Of a stretch of 64,000 nucleotides of DNA, positions 37,152 to 46,658 are shown piece after piece (the stretch's first letter is position 1; each line of letters begins with the position of its first letter). Below the pieces are notes generated by a model. The model saw only the letters and a program-made list of their open reading frames with translations. It was not told where the DNA came from and did not search any database. This DNA is from Sinorhizobium fredii USDA 257 (lineage in GTDB: Bacteria; Pseudomonadota; Alphaproteobacteria; Rhizobiales; Rhizobiaceae), in contig NC_018000.1 of the NCBI RefSeq assembly GCF_000265205.3, forward strand, positions 744,001 to 808,000, read 5' to 3'. The position numbers and the translations under genes were made by a program.

Positions 37152-37731
37152 TCCCGCACCCCGTCTTGACGATCTTCGGCATTGCGAGGTCGATCAGTCC
37201 GGATGAGCCGGCCGTTGGCGTATCGAGCAGCGTCAGCACGAGCTGGAAGTTTCCCGTGTGGCGGATGGCGAGCCAGTTGTCCGGCTGTGCGGCCGGCGAG
37301 GCGTGAATGACGAAGCTGCTGTCCTTGGCGCGCAGCACCGTCCACGAATTGATCGCCGAAGGCATCTCGGAGCCCGGTCGTAGCGTCGCGCCGTCGGTGG
37401 TTGCGGTGTAGAGGGTCCAGAAACGGGCGGGTGGCGTGATCCCGGAAACGTCATAGGAGCAAGCGGCTGAAAGGCGCGCGCCGGTATCGTCGGTAGCCGC
37501 TGTGAATTTCAACCCTTCCGCGCCGCCATAGAGCAATTCCCCGACACGAGCGCGGTGCGCCTTTGCATAGGGATCCGCCGCGACGGTTTGCGCCTCGGGG
37601 AAGGCCACCCAGGGGCCGATCGCGATCGATCCGAAGCCGACGGTCGCCTTCAGCGCCCATATGGCTGACGTAATGCCGCCGCCGAAGGCGACGATAAGTG
37701 CAAGGGCGACGAGGAGGGGAACGCGGAACAA
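37144..37731 (-). CDS. DUF1214-type membrane-anchored protein
   Basis: 195 aa. N-terminal helix (PLLVALALIVAFGGGITSAIW), then GPWVAFPEAQTVAADPYAKAHRARVGEL, CSYDVSGITPPARFWTLYT and the DUF1214 end LLDTPTAG. Encoded just ahead of and overlapping the DUF1254-type gene. It probably works with that protein at the periplasmic face of the inner membrane; activity unknown. Confidence 0.8.
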   Translation of the reverse strand: MFRVPLLVALALIVAFGGGITSAIWALKATVGFGSIAIGPWVAFPEAQTVAADPYAKAHRARVGELLYGGAEGLKFTAATDDTGARLSAACSYDVSGITPPARFWTLYTATTDGATLRPGSEMPSAINSWTVLRAKDSSFVIHASPAAQPDNWLAIRHTGNFQLVLTLLDTPTAGSSGLIDLAMPKIVKTGCGNA

Positions 37732-37830
37732 GGGGGGCTCTATCGAATGATGTCTCGTTTATCCTGCCGGCAGTGAATCGATTGTGCGGCGATGGCTGGG
37801 CCGCCAGAAAACGGATTTGTCGTGACGAAG

Positions 37831-40110
37831 TCAATTCTTCGCGGCATCTGTCACCCGCGGCATCGCTGACGTTTCATCAGGCGCTTCGAGCACCGCGACC
37901 CGGCCGCCACCCTTTTCCTTGGGCTTCAACGGTGACGCCTGTTCGAATGCATTGCCGATCGACTTCAAGAGGCGGGTCACGTCGGCAGACAGGGATCGCG
38001 GCCGGACGAGCGGCGGCAGTGCGTTTTCGTCAGCTTCGGCCTCGGCGACCGCTTCCGGTTTCTTTTGCGTTTCGGCCGGCGGAGCCTCGATGCCCGGGAT
38101 CGCACGGTGTTCGATGCCCTGCTCGGCATAGTCCATCAGCCGTTTGAAGGTCATCGCGGGGAGGGAGCCACCGGTCATCTCTTCGGTGGACGTGTAGTCG
38201 TCATTGCCGAACCAGACGGCCGTCGTGTAGTCGCCGGTGAAGCCCACGAACCAGGCGTCGCGATAGGCTTGCGTCGTTCCCGTCTTTCCGCCCGTCACGA
38301 CCCCGTTGCTCAGCGCGGCCCTGCGGCCGGTTCCGATGACCGGGATCTGGGTGAGAATTCGATTCATCGACGAGATGGCCTGCTCGCTCAGAACCCGTCG
38401 CGCCGGCTGAGCGTCGCGGCCGAAGTCGTAGAGGATATCGCCATCGTAGTTCAGGATCTGACTGATGCCGTGGCGGCGGGATTCCAATCCTCCGGCGGGG
38501 AAGACGGCATAGGCGGTCGCCTGGTCGAGCACGGTCACCTCGGACGTGCCGAGCGGCATGGTCTTGTCGGTGCGGATCGGCGTTTCCACGCCCATCCTTT
38601 TTGCGGTTTGGGCGATGATCTCGGTGCCGAGCTTGTCCTTGGCGAGGCGGACCGGAACGGTATTGATCGATCTCGCCAGCGCGTTCATCAAGGTGACCCG
38701 GCCGGCATATTTGCGGGCGTAGTTCTGCGGCGACCAGCCGCGCCAGGTGATCGGCGCATCGACGACCACCGTCTCGGGCGTCATGCCTTTCTCCATCGCC
38801 GCCGCATAGGTATAGACCTTGAAGGAGGAGCCGGGTTGGCGGAGCGCACGGGTGGCCCGGTTGAACTGGCTTTCGCCATAGTCGCGGCCGCCAACCATTG
38901 CACGCACGGCACCGCCGTTTTCGATCATGACCAGAGCGCCCTGCTTCACCTTGTAGCTTTCGCCGTATTGCCTGAGGCTCGATTCGATCGATTCTTCGCC
39001 CGCCTGCTGCAGCCCCATGTCGATCGTCGTTCTGACGATTAGCGAATGCTGCGCGAAGGGAGCGGCAATGCGCTGAACCTCGTCGAAGGCCCAGTCGAGG
39101 AAGAAGTCCGGTGCCTTGACCTGGGCGCGATCGATGACGGTCGCCGGATTGAGACGGGCGGCGAGCACCTGGCCCTCCGTCATCAGGCCGCCCTGGACGA
39201 GATTGGACAGCACCTCGTTGGCGCGGGCGCGTGCCGCCGGCAGGTTGACGTGCGGCGCGTATCGCGCCGGGGCCTTGAACAGCCCGGCCAGCATCGCGGA
39301 CTCGGCGAGGTTGACGTCGGTGATCGCCTTGCCGAAGTAGAATTGAGCCGCCGCCGCCGCACCGAAGGTGCCGCCGCCCATGTAGGCGCGATCGAGATAG
39401 AGGCGGAGGATTTCCTTCTTCGAGAGATTGGATTCGAGCCAGACAGCGAGAAAGGCTTCCTTGATCTTGCGCTCGATCGTTCGCTCGTTCGACAGGAACA
39501 GGTTCTTGGCAAGCTGCTGCGTCAGCGTGGAGCCGCCCTGAACGACGCCGCCGGCGCGGGCGTTCTCGGTCATGGCGCGCGACAGGCCGAGGAAGTCGAT
39601 GCCCCAGTGGTCGAAGAAACGGCGGTCCTCCGTCGCCAGGACCGCCTTGATCAAGTGATCCGGCAGTTCGTCGATCGGAACCGAATCCTCGTGGATGATG
39701 CCGCGATGGCCGATCTCATTGCCATAGCGATCGAGAAAGGTGACGGCAAAGTCGCTTTGCGCCCGCCAGTTCCCCTTGGTTTCCTCGAAGGCCGGAAGCG
39801 CCAGCGCAAGCATCAGCACGGCGCCGGCGGTGCCCCAGGTCATCCCCTCGCCGAGCACCTCAAAAAACGCTCTTTTCCAGCCGCGCATGCGAAAGCGACG
39901 GAAGAAGATGGTGGTGTCTTCCCACCATTCCGCCAGACGGAATCCGGCGCTCCACACCGTGGAATCGATCCAGGAATCGATCCGCAGAAAGATGTGTCGC
40001 TTCTTCGGCCGGTCTTCCTCTTTTCGCGGTTCCTGCACGGCTTTCCTGTCCCGAAGCTTCCTTGCCACACGACGATATTTGCACGGCGCGGAATTCCAAT
40101 CTACTTGCAT
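37831..40110 (-). CDS. Bifunctional penicillin-binding protein 1 (transglycosylase/transpeptidase)
   Basis: 759 aa class A PBP making and crosslinking peptidoglycan. Basic cytosolic N-terminus, then one membrane helix (MTWGTAGAVLMLALALPAF near residue 90-108). GT51 domain: AVLATEDRRFFDHWGID with the catalytic Glu, and GGSTLTQQLAKNLFLS. Transpeptidase: PGSSFK (nucleophile Ser of S-x-x-K), SINT, and the KTG box in TGGKTGTTQ. The tail after about 700 is Ala/Glu-rich and ends in basic residues. The ATG at 40110 has no clear ribosome site. Confidence 0.92.
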   Translation of the reverse strand: MQVDWNSAPCKYRRVARKLRDRKAVQEPRKEEDRPKKRHIFLRIDSWIDSTVWSAGFRLAEWWEDTTIFFRRFRMRGWKRAFFEVLGEGMTWGTAGAVLMLALALPAFEETKGNWRAQSDFAVTFLDRYGNEIGHRGIIHEDSVPIDELPDHLIKAVLATEDRRFFDHWGIDFLGLSRAMTENARAGGVVQGGSTLTQQLAKNLFLSNERTIERKIKEAFLAVWLESNLSKKEILRLYLDRAYMGGGTFGAAAAAQFYFGKAITDVNLAESAMLAGLFKAPARYAPHVNLPAARARANEVLSNLVQGGLMTEGQVLAARLNPATVIDRAQVKAPDFFLDWAFDEVQRIAAPFAQHSLIVRTTIDMGLQQAGEESIESSLRQYGESYKVKQGALVMIENGGAVRAMVGGRDYGESQFNRATRALRQPGSSFKVYTYAAAMEKGMTPETVVVDAPITWRGWSPQNYARKYAGRVTLMNALARSINTVPVRLAKDKLGTEIIAQTAKRMGVETPIRTDKTMPLGTSEVTVLDQATAYAVFPAGGLESRRHGISQILNYDGDILYDFGRDAQPARRVLSEQAISSMNRILTQIPVIGTGRRAALSNGVVTGGKTGTTQAYRDAWFVGFTGDYTTAVWFGNDDYTSTEEMTGGSLPAMTFKRLMDYAEQGIEHRAIPGIEAPPAETQKKPEAVAEAEADENALPPLVRPRSLSADVTRLLKSIGNAFEQASPLKPKEKGGGRVAVLEAPDETSAMPRVTDAAKN

Positions 40111-40190
40111 ATCGCGCTGTCGGCCTTAAAAAACCGGCAATCTTCTGCAAAGTTTCGATGTCGGCGTGGACGTGACGAAAGTGTGACGCG

Positions 40191-40658
40191 ATGGGCGAGA
40201 TGCCTTTCTGGAAGACGAAAAGCCTGGACGAGATGAACGACGCCGAGTGGGAAAGCCTCTGCGACGGCTGCGGGCTCTGTTGCCTCAACAAGCTGGAGGA
40301 TTGGGACACGGGTGAGATTGCCTGGACCTCGATCCGCTGCACGCTGCTCGACGGCGAGAGCTGTCGCTGCAAGGACTATGATAACCGTCAGACGACGGTT
40401 CCCGACTGCGTCCAACTGACCCCGAAGGCGGTGCGTGAGATCAGCTGGCTGCCGCCGACCTGCGGCTATCGTCTGATCGCCGAGGAACGTGACCTGTATT
40501 GGTGGCACCCGCTCGTCTCCGGCGATCCGGACACGGTGCATGCGGCCGGAATCTCCGTGCGCGGGCGCACCACCGCCGAGGACGGCATCGACATCGAAGA
40601 CTATGAGGAATTCCTGGTGACCTGGCCTCTGGAAGTGGGCCTGGAACCGGCGGAGTAG
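40191..40658 (+). CDS. YcgN/UPF0260-type cysteine-cluster protein
   Basis: 155 aa, strongly like E. coli YcgN. Cysteine-rich: [40 protein letters not shown], and [10 protein letters not shown]; these eight or so Cys may bind zinc or an Fe-S cluster. Function unproven. ATG 40191 or 40200 (MPFWKTKSL, the family start). Confidence 0.87.
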   Translation: MGEMPFWKTKSLDEMNDAEWESLCDGCGLCCLNKLEDWDTGEIAWTSIRCTLLDGESCRCKDYDNRQTTVPDCVQLTPKAVREISWLPPTCGYRLIAEERDLYWWHPLVSGDPDTVHAAGISVRGRTTAEDGIDIEDYEEFLVTWPLEVGLEPAE

Positions 40659-40669
40659 ATCCGCAGTCG

Positions 40670-41005
40670 TCAGTGACCGCCGTTCTTCCGTACAAGGCTC
40701 TTCGGGGCGGCATTTCTCCAGGCCGTCTCCAGCGACTGGCGAATGAGCTCCTCGTCGGCATCCACGAAATAGAGAGATGTCCAGCCACGCGCGCCCCAGC
40801 CGCCGTGCACCGCGGCACAGACGCCCGGCTCCAATTCGAGCAGCATGCGCTGCTGATCGGGCGTCAGCTTGAAGACGGCACGGCCGGCTTCCGGCAGGGT
40901 CATGAAAATGCGCTTGCCTACCCGGAAGTCGCGCGTTCCGAAATGGGCGTTCTCCTGCGTCCCCGGAAGGCTAAGTGCCAGCTTTTCGATCTCTTCGGTT
41001 AGCAT
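40670..41005 (-). CDS. MmcQ/YjbR family protein
   Basis: 111 aa cytosolic protein of the CyaY-like-fold MmcQ/YjbR family. Pattern LALSLPGTQENAHFGTRDFRVGKRIFMTL, then FKLTPDQQRMLLE, GGWGARGWTSLYFVD. Possible DNA-binding fold; function unknown. The start at 41005 begins the family. Convergent with the YcgN-type gene. Confidence 0.82.
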   Translation of the reverse strand: MLTEEIEKLALSLPGTQENAHFGTRDFRVGKRIFMTLPEAGRAVFKLTPDQQRMLLELEPGVCAAVHGGWGARGWTSLYFVDADEELIRQSLETAWRNAAPKSLVRKNGGH

Positions 41006-41134
41006 CCGAAAAGAGTAGCACGAAATCGGCAATTGACAAAAAACCCGCGCCCGCCGTGCGTCGGCGGGCGTAGACAATGCTGTCAAGGGATGGAGACCGC
41101 TACTTCTCGGCGAGTGATAGCCGAGAAGGAGCAA

Positions 41135-41275
41135 TTATTCTGCAGGCGGAACGGGCTTTTGAGCAGTTTCGCTGGCCACGCGCATTTCGCGCCACTCGTT
41201 TTCGAAACGATCGAGCAGCGACTGTGGAATCCTGGACTGCGGTGCTACGGGCGGCTTATTCGCGAGTGTCTGCAT
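41135..41275 (-). CDS. Small protein (46 aa), unrecognised
   Basis: 46 aa protein starting MQTLANKPPVAPQSRIPQ and ending KPVPPAE. It is Pro-rich at both ends with an amphipathic helix-like centre (QSLLDRFENEWREMRVASET). An optimal ribosome site (aggaggaccgg) precedes the ATG at 41275. The codons look like normal genes here. A strong hairpin (41103-41128, arms CTTCTCGGC/GCCGAGAAG) follows the stop. No known domain; function unknown. Confidence 0.7.
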   Translation of the reverse strand: MQTLANKPPVAPQSRIPQSLLDRFENEWREMRVASETAQKPVPPAE

Positions 41276-41910
41276 CCGGTCCTCCTATGCGAGACGGTGG
41301 GGATGGCGGACCATTCCATATGGCAAATACTTTGTAAATCAGGCGCTTAAACCATTTAAACGATTGAAGAATCTTTAAATCGATTAATTGTCGCTCTTCC
41401 ACAGCCGTGCTTCTCATGCCGACGCGAATGGTTTGCCAAAGGCGGCCACGTGCGCGCAGTAGCGCGTAATTTCCGAAATCACTGGTTCGCGGAGAATTGG
41501 TTGAGAGCTAAAAGGCATCATCTTCAAAGGCTTGCGAGCAGGCGCGGATTTGCCTTTCGAGCTTCCTCGCTCGATTTCCGGCAATCGGACTCGAATTCTC
41601 AGAAAAAGCTTCCAACCGACTCGATCGACTCGCGAATCGGCGACCGCTTGAGCCGCAGGCCAGCGTCTGATTCGGGAAAGTCCGCCGACCAGCCCTCCCG
41701 ACAGTGTGGAGCAAAGTTCTTAACGGACCGCTGACCACGTCTGGTGACGCGGCAGGCCGAACGGCAATTGCAATTCCCGGTGGATTTCGGCTCGAGGGCT
41801 GCCGGCGCCCGCTACGGGATGTCGCGTGTCGCCACGACTGACATTCATTTGCCATTCAGCCTCTATCGGCTAATGATTTTGCATGATCTTCCCAAGTCGA
41901 AAGTGCGTTC
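41276..41910. other. 635-base gene-poor region upstream of feuN
   Basis: Between the small 46 aa gene (minus) and feuN (plus). 41340-41395 is AT-rich with repeated TTTAAA (ttaaaccatttaaacg, tctttaaatcgattaatt), probably the promoter of the small gene and a candidate AT-rich regulator site. 41450-41850 has open frames on both strands (94 and 115 codons) but with poor start signals and composition unlike real genes. A small RNA could hide here; I see no definite one. Confidence 0.5.
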
Positions 41911-42162
41911 ATGTCTTCATCAGTGACCATAGTCGCGCTCGCCGCAGGCCTCGCAGGTTTTTCGCTGCCTGCCGTTGACGTGCCTAGGGTTGTTGTCCGC
42001 GTGGCGGGTGACTGCAGCGCTGCGGCGGCACAAGTCGTCGCCGAGACCGGCGGCGAATTGCTCTCCGCCCAGCCGACAGCCGATGGCAAGTGCGTCGTGA
42101 CCGTGCTAATCCCCGGCAATGGAGGGCGGCCTAAGAAAGTGACCGTCAAGGTGCCGATGTAG
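41911..42162 (+). CDS. feuN: FeuN, small periplasmic inhibitor of FeuPQ
   Basis: 83 aa exported protein: signal-like N-terminus (VTIVALAAGLAGFSLPAVDV) and a small mature domain with two cysteines (GDCSAAAAQ, GKCVVTVLIPGNGGRPKKVTVKVPM) that may pair. In Sinorhizobium meliloti a small periplasmic protein of this size, FeuN, is encoded just upstream of feuP-feuQ and holds the sensor in check; position and size match. Assignment by context plus knowledge. Confidence 0.82.
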   Translation: MSSSVTIVALAAGLAGFSLPAVDVPRVVVRVAGDCSAAAAQVVAETGGELLSAQPTADGKCVVTVLIPGNGGRPKKVTVKVPM

Positions 42163-42202
42163 GCATCTGCGGCGCCTGCCAGCAAAGGGAAGTAACAGCA
42201 AG

Positions 42203-42874
42203 ATGCGCATCCTGATAGTCGAGGACGACGTCAACCTGAACAGGCAACTGGCCGACGCGCTGAAGGAAGTCGGATACGTCGTCGACCAGGCCTTCGATGG
42301 AGAGGAGGGCCACTATCTCGGCGAAGCGGAACCTTACGACGCGATCATTCTCGATATAGGCCTTCCGGAAATGGACGGCATCACGGTGCTTGAAAGGTGG
42401 CGCGCCGACGGTAAGACGATGCCAGTGCTGATTTTGACCGCCCGCGATCGCTGGAGCGACAAGGTGGCGGGTATCGACGCCGGCGCCGACGATTACGTAG
42501 CAAAGCCTTTCCATGTCCAGGAGGTGCTCGCCCGCATCCGGGCGCTGATCCGCCGCGCCGCCGGCCATGCCAGTTCCGAGATCGTCTGCGGACCGGTCCG
42601 GCTCGACACGAAAGGCTCGAAGGCGACCGTCGGCGGCGTTGCGCTGAAGCTGACCTCCCACGAATTCCGGCTGCTCTCCTATCTCATGCATCACATGGGC
42701 CAGGTGGTTTCTCGGACGGAACTTGTCGAGCACATGTATGATCAGGACTTCGACCGCGACTCCAACACGATCGAAGTCTTCATCGGTCGGCTTCGCAAGA
42801 AGATCGGCAATGACCTGATCGAGACGGTGCGCGGTCTCGGATATCGGATGCAAGCACCCGGCAATGGCCATTAG
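42203..42874 (+). CDS. feuP: FeuP, OmpR-family response regulator
   Basis: 223 aa. Receiver with acidic pocket E7/D8/D9, phosphoacceptor D51 (IILDIGLPEMDG), Thr in LILTARD and Lys in VAKPF. The OmpR-type winged helix starts about residue 130 (LTSHEFRLLSYLMHHMGQVVSR). In Sinorhizobium FeuP activates genes for cyclic glucan export (ndvA) and others in low-osmolarity adaptation and symbiosis. 40 bases after feuN; overlaps feuQ by 11 bases. Confidence 0.92.
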   Translation: MRILIVEDDVNLNRQLADALKEVGYVVDQAFDGEEGHYLGEAEPYDAIILDIGLPEMDGITVLERWRADGKTMPVLILTARDRWSDKVAGIDAGADDYVAKPFHVQEVLARIRALIRRAAGHASSEIVCGPVRLDTKGSKATVGGVALKLTSHEFRLLSYLMHHMGQVVSRTELVEHMYDQDFDRDSNTIEVFIGRLRKKIGNDLIETVRGLGYRMQAPGNGH

Positions 42875-44249
42875 ATCCCTCACGGCGCGCGTTCTGGCGG
42901 TTTCGACCGTTTGGGCCGTCGTTGCCCTCGTCGTGATCGGAGTGGTTATCTCGGCACTCTACCGGCAGGGCTCCGAGCGTGGTTTCCAGGACCTGCTGCG
43001 CGCCCAGCTCTACAACGTCATCAATTCGATCTCCGTTGACGAGAAGGCCGCCCTGTCCGGGAGTCCCCAACTCGGCGACCTGCGCTTCTCCCAGCCGCAG
43101 ACCGGTTGGTATTGGATCGTCGAGCCGATCGGCGAATTCGCTACGCCGCCCTTGCTGTCGACGTCGCTCGGTTCCGCCAAGCTGCCGATCGTGAGTGTCG
43201 ACGAGGTTCCATTCGATATTCGCTATGAGCGCTTCTACACGACCGAGGACCCATTCGGAAACGAGGTCGAAGTGGCCGAGACCGAAGTGGTGCTCGACAT
43301 TCAGGGCCACACGGCGCGCTTCCGGGTTGCCGGCAACCGCGACGTCCTGGAGGCGGACATCGACCGTTTCACCCGCAATCTGACGATCGCGCTCTCGATC
43401 TTCGGTCTCGGCGGCCTCGGCGTGAACGCCTTGACCATTCTCTTCGGTCTGCGGCCGCTCGATCAGGTGCGCCGCTCGCTCGAAAAGATCCGGACGGGCC
43501 AGAGCGAGCGCTTGGACGGTGCTTTCCCGCGCGAGATCCAGCCGCTGGCCAACGAGGTGAATGCGCTGATCGACAGCAACCGCCGCATCATCGAACGCGC
43601 CCGCATGCAAGTCGGCAATCTTGCCCACTCCCTGAAGACGCCGATCGCCGTGCTGCTCAACGAGGCGCGCGTTCTCGAGGTCCCCCACGGTGAACTGATC
43701 AGGACGCAGGCGGACGCGATGCAGACCCAGGTGCAGACCTATCTCAGCCGCGCCCGGATTGCGGCCCAGCGCGGCTCCATCCTGGCGAGGACCGAGGCTC
43801 AGCCGGCCCTCGAAAGGATCGTTCGGGTGATGCGGCGGCTCAATCCGGAGAAGCAGTTCAGCCTGTCGATCAACCCGCCGGGGCTGGTGCTGGCAATGGA
43901 GCAGCAGGATGTCGAGGAGACCGTCGGCAACCTGCTCGAAAATGCCGCCCGATACGCACGTGATCACGTCGTACTCAGCGTTGAGCGCGCCGCCGACCAG
44001 GAGCGCAGCAAGGAGTCCGGCCGCGAATGGATCGTCCTGCGGATCGACGACGACGGCCCGGGCCTCAATCCGGATCAGATCGCGTTGGCGATGAAGCGCG
44101 GCAAACGACTCGATGAAAGCAAGCCGGGCACCGGCCTGGGGCTTTCGATCGTCAGCGAGATCGTCGGTGAATATCAGGGCAGCGTCGAGCTCAGTCGACG
44201 CGACGAGGGGGGCTTGAGGGCCAAACTCGTTCTGCCAGCGGCGGTCTGA
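42864..44249 (+). CDS. feuQ: FeuQ, sensor histidine kinase
   Basis: 461 aa PhoQ-like sensor kinase. First membrane helix at about 10-33, a periplasmic sensor of about 145 residues, second helix at about 173-195, HAMP-like linker, phosphoacceptor H255 (NLAHSLKTPIAVLLNEAR), then NAARYA and DDGPGL, GTGLGLSIVSEI of the ATPase. Its partner FeuP overlaps by 11 bases and its periplasmic inhibitor FeuN lies upstream. Confidence 0.92.
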   Translation: MAIRSLTARVLAVSTVWAVVALVVIGVVISALYRQGSERGFQDLLRAQLYNVINSISVDEKAALSGSPQLGDLRFSQPQTGWYWIVEPIGEFATPPLLSTSLGSAKLPIVSVDEVPFDIRYERFYTTEDPFGNEVEVAETEVVLDIQGHTARFRVAGNRDVLEADIDRFTRNLTIALSIFGLGGLGVNALTILFGLRPLDQVRRSLEKIRTGQSERLDGAFPREIQPLANEVNALIDSNRRIIERARMQVGNLAHSLKTPIAVLLNEARVLEVPHGELIRTQADAMQTQVQTYLSRARIAAQRGSILARTEAQPALERIVRVMRRLNPEKQFSLSINPPGLVLAMEQQDVEETVGNLLENAARYARDHVVLSVERAADQERSKESGREWIVLRIDDDGPGLNPDQIALAMKRGKRLDESKPGTGLGLSIVSEIVGEYQGSVELSRRDEGGLRAKLVLPAAV

Positions 44250-44435
44250 CGCGGGACGTTAAGCAGCTTTCAGGTCGGTCGCCTCCGCCATCGTGATCCG
44301 GCGGTCACACCGGCAGTCGAAAATGCCCTGTCCGGCACGGCCCGCGGTTGCCTCGCGAGGCCGAGGGTGCAAAAAGAAATCCTGAAAGCGCCGCCGCCTC
44401 GACGCCATCGCCGAGACGCAGGCGGCGACCGGTCA

Positions 44436-44921
44436 ATGAGGATTGAGTTGTCGCGTATCATGAAGATCAACGCAGAAATGGGGCGGGCCGTTGCCTTGAG
44501 CGGCAGGATCGTGGTCGTCGCATCGACTGTTGCCCTTGCCGGCTGCGGGACGACGGCCGGCGGCCAGCGCGGCGCGGTCGGTCTTGGCGCAGCCGCGGCG
44601 GGCGGAGCCTCATCGGCGTCCTATATCGAGGCCCTGCAGGGCGGTGTCATCGCGCGCCTCGGCAATATCGACCTCGGAAAGTCGGACCGGCAGCGCGCTC
44701 TCGAAGCGGAGTACCGTGCGCTCGAGGCCGCCCCCGGCGGCCAGCCGGTGGCTTGGGAAGGGCGCAGCGTTAGCGGCTCGGTCGTCGCCGCCGCCCCCTA
44801 TCAGGTTGGCTCTCAGAATTGCCGTCAATACAGCCATACGGTGGTCGTCAAGGGGCAGTCATCGACGGCGCGCGGCGCCGCATGCCGCAACAGCAATGGC
44901 ACCTGGTCGCCGCTGACCTGA
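44436..44921 (+). CDS. Lipoprotein with surface-antigen-like C-terminal domain
   Basis: 161 aa. Lipobox VALAGC follows a long hydrophobic segment; a Gly/Ala-rich spacer (AVGLGAAAAGGASSASY) then leads to a domain ending NCRQYSHTVVVKGQSSTARGAACRNSNGTW, as in 17 kDa surface antigen/RT0821-type lipoproteins. Two cysteines there probably pair. Starts at 44436 and 44460 are both possible; neither has a clear ribosome site. Function unknown. Confidence 0.75.
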   Translation: MRIELSRIMKINAEMGRAVALSGRIVVVASTVALAGCGTTAGGQRGAVGLGAAAAGGASSASYIEALQGGVIARLGNIDLGKSDRQRALEAEYRALEAAPGGQPVAWEGRSVSGSVVAAAPYQVGSQNCRQYSHTVVVKGQSSTARGAACRNSNGTWSPLT

Positions 44922-45063
44922 GGGCGAACGCGGCGCCTTGCCATCATTCGATTGGCGGCGCTGCCCCTGCCGGGCCGCCGCCCATTGCGGCGAAACGCCT
45001 CAAATATTCGTCATTTTCGGTTTTCGAGTTGGAAAGCCGGGAACCTCATAGTATTTCGCATCC

Positions 45064-46209
45064 ATGTTGTTCTGGATTCTTGTCGCCACCTTGACGGCGG
45101 CTGTCGCAGTCGCGCTCGTCCTCCCGCTGATGCGGGCGGCGTCGCCCCTCCCGTCTCCTCACAGCCATGACATGGAGGTCTACCGCGACCAGCTCGACGA
45201 ACTGACCAGGGACCGCGAGGCGGGGCTGATCAGCGGCGATGATGCGGAACTCGCCAGGGCCGAAATCGGACGCCGAATGATCTCCGCCAGCGCCGCAGAT
45301 GCATCAAAGCAAGAAAGCATGTCCAAGCGGCTGGGTTCGAAGCGCCTGGCGCAGGCGTTCATTCTCCTCTGTCTTCCGGCCGTGGGGCTCTGTCTGTATT
45401 TGACGACGGGCAGTCCTGGCGTGCCGGCGCAACCGCTCGCAGCGCGGCTCGCCAATCCCGGCGAGGATATCAATATTTTGATCGCCAAAGCCGAAAATCA
45501 TCTCACTCTTAGCCCCGACGACGGGGCAGGGTGGGACCTGCTTGCCCCGATTTACATGCGCAACGGCCGCGTCGACGACGCGGTCGGCGCCTATGACCAC
45601 GCGATCCGGCTGCTCGGACCGACGGCGGCCCGACTGGGCGGCTATGCCGAGGCCCTGATCGTACAGTCCGGCGGCCTTGTGACGGCGGCGGCACAGGATG
45701 CCCTGAAGAAGGCGCTGGCTCTCGATGCCAATGATCCCCGCTCGGAGTTCTACCTCGCCCTCGGCCTCAAGCAGGAGGGAAAGCATGGCGATGCGCTCGC
45801 CGCCTTCCGCAAGCTCGCCGGCAGGTCGCCCGCCGGCGCGCCGTGGTTGCCGCTGGTCAACCAGCATATCGCGGAGCTCTCTGCCGACAAGCCCGGCGCC
45901 GGTGGCGAAGCGCTCGGAAATCCGACCTCCGAGGATATTGCGGCAGCCGAGGGCATGGGTGCCGGCGATCGTCAGGCGATGATCCGCGGCATGGTCGACA
46001 GTCTTGCCGGCCGCCTGAAGGAAAATCCCGACAACTTCGAGGGCTGGATGCGCCTGGTCCGCGCCTATGTTGTCCTCGATCAAAGAGATAAGGCCGAGGA
46101 TGCTCTAAGCGAGGGACTGCAGGCCTTTCCGGCCAGCGTCGACGAAGGCAAACGATTGCTGGCGCTCGGCCGTGAACTCGGCCTCGATGGCGGCGGAGCG
46201 AAAGAATGA
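45064..46209 (+). CDS. cycH: Cytochrome c biogenesis protein CycH (CcmI)
   Basis: 381 aa. Two membrane helices (residues 2-23 and about 96-114) flank a cytosolic leucine-zipper-like loop ([19 protein letters not shown]..). The periplasmic part has TPR repeats ([41 protein letters not shown]). It binds apocytochrome c C-termini and presents them to the haem lyase. First of four overlapping genes cycHJKL; overlaps cycJ by 4 bases. Confidence 0.92.
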   Translation: MLFWILVATLTAAVAVALVLPLMRAASPLPSPHSHDMEVYRDQLDELTRDREAGLISGDDAELARAEIGRRMISASAADASKQESMSKRLGSKRLAQAFILLCLPAVGLCLYLTTGSPGVPAQPLAARLANPGEDINILIAKAENHLTLSPDDGAGWDLLAPIYMRNGRVDDAVGAYDHAIRLLGPTAARLGGYAEALIVQSGGLVTAAAQDALKKALALDANDPRSEFYLALGLKQEGKHGDALAAFRKLAGRSPAGAPWLPLVNQHIAELSADKPGAGGEALGNPTSEDIAAAEGMGAGDRQAMIRGMVDSLAGRLKENPDNFEGWMRLVRAYVVLDQRDKAEDALSEGLQAFPASVDEGKRLLALGRELGLDGGGAKE

Positions 46210-46658
46210 CCCGTAAGCAGAAACGGCTGGCGATCATCGGCGGCGGCGTCGGCTTCCTGACGGCCGCCGTCCTTCTGGTAATGGTCGCCTTCAGCCAGGC
46301 CGTGGCCTATTTCTATGTCCCCGGCGACCTTGCCAAAGCGGGTCTCGCGCCGGGCACACGCATCCGTCTCGGCGGGCTGGTGGAAGCGGGCTCGGTGAAG
46401 CGCGGCGACGGCAAGACCGTCACCTTCAGCGTCACCGATACGCTCGCGACGGTGCCGGTGACCTATACCGGCATTCTTCCGGACCTCTTCCGCGAGGGGC
46501 AGGGCGTGGTGGCGGAGGGGACCTTCGTCGCAAGCAGCCAGATTTTCGTTGCCGACACGGTGCTCGCCAAGCACGATGAGACCTACATGCCGAAGGACGT
46601 GGCCGACCGCCTGAAAGCCCAGGGCGTCACGCTCGGCGGGAAGGAAAACATTCAATGA
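46206..46658 (+). CDS. cycJ: Haem chaperone CycJ (CcmE)
   Basis: 150 aa. One N-terminal helix then an OB-fold periplasmic domain. The covalent haem-binding His is H123 in AKHDETYMP with Y127 as likely axial ligand. Delivers haem to the CycK/CycL lyase. ATGA overlaps on both sides. Confidence 0.93.
   Translation: MTRKQKRLAIIGGGVGFLTAAVLLVMVAFSQAVAYFYVPGDLAKAGLAPGTRIRLGGLVEAGSVKRGDGKTVTFSVTDTLATVPVTYTGILPDLFREGQGVVAEGTFVASSQIFVADTVLAKHDETYMPKDVADRLKAQGVTLGGKENIQ

Noticed and set aside
41450..41855. Open frames of 94 (plus) and 115 (minus) codons upstream of feuN
   Set aside because: Ser/Arg-rich, poor starts, and overlapping on both strands; no domain seen.
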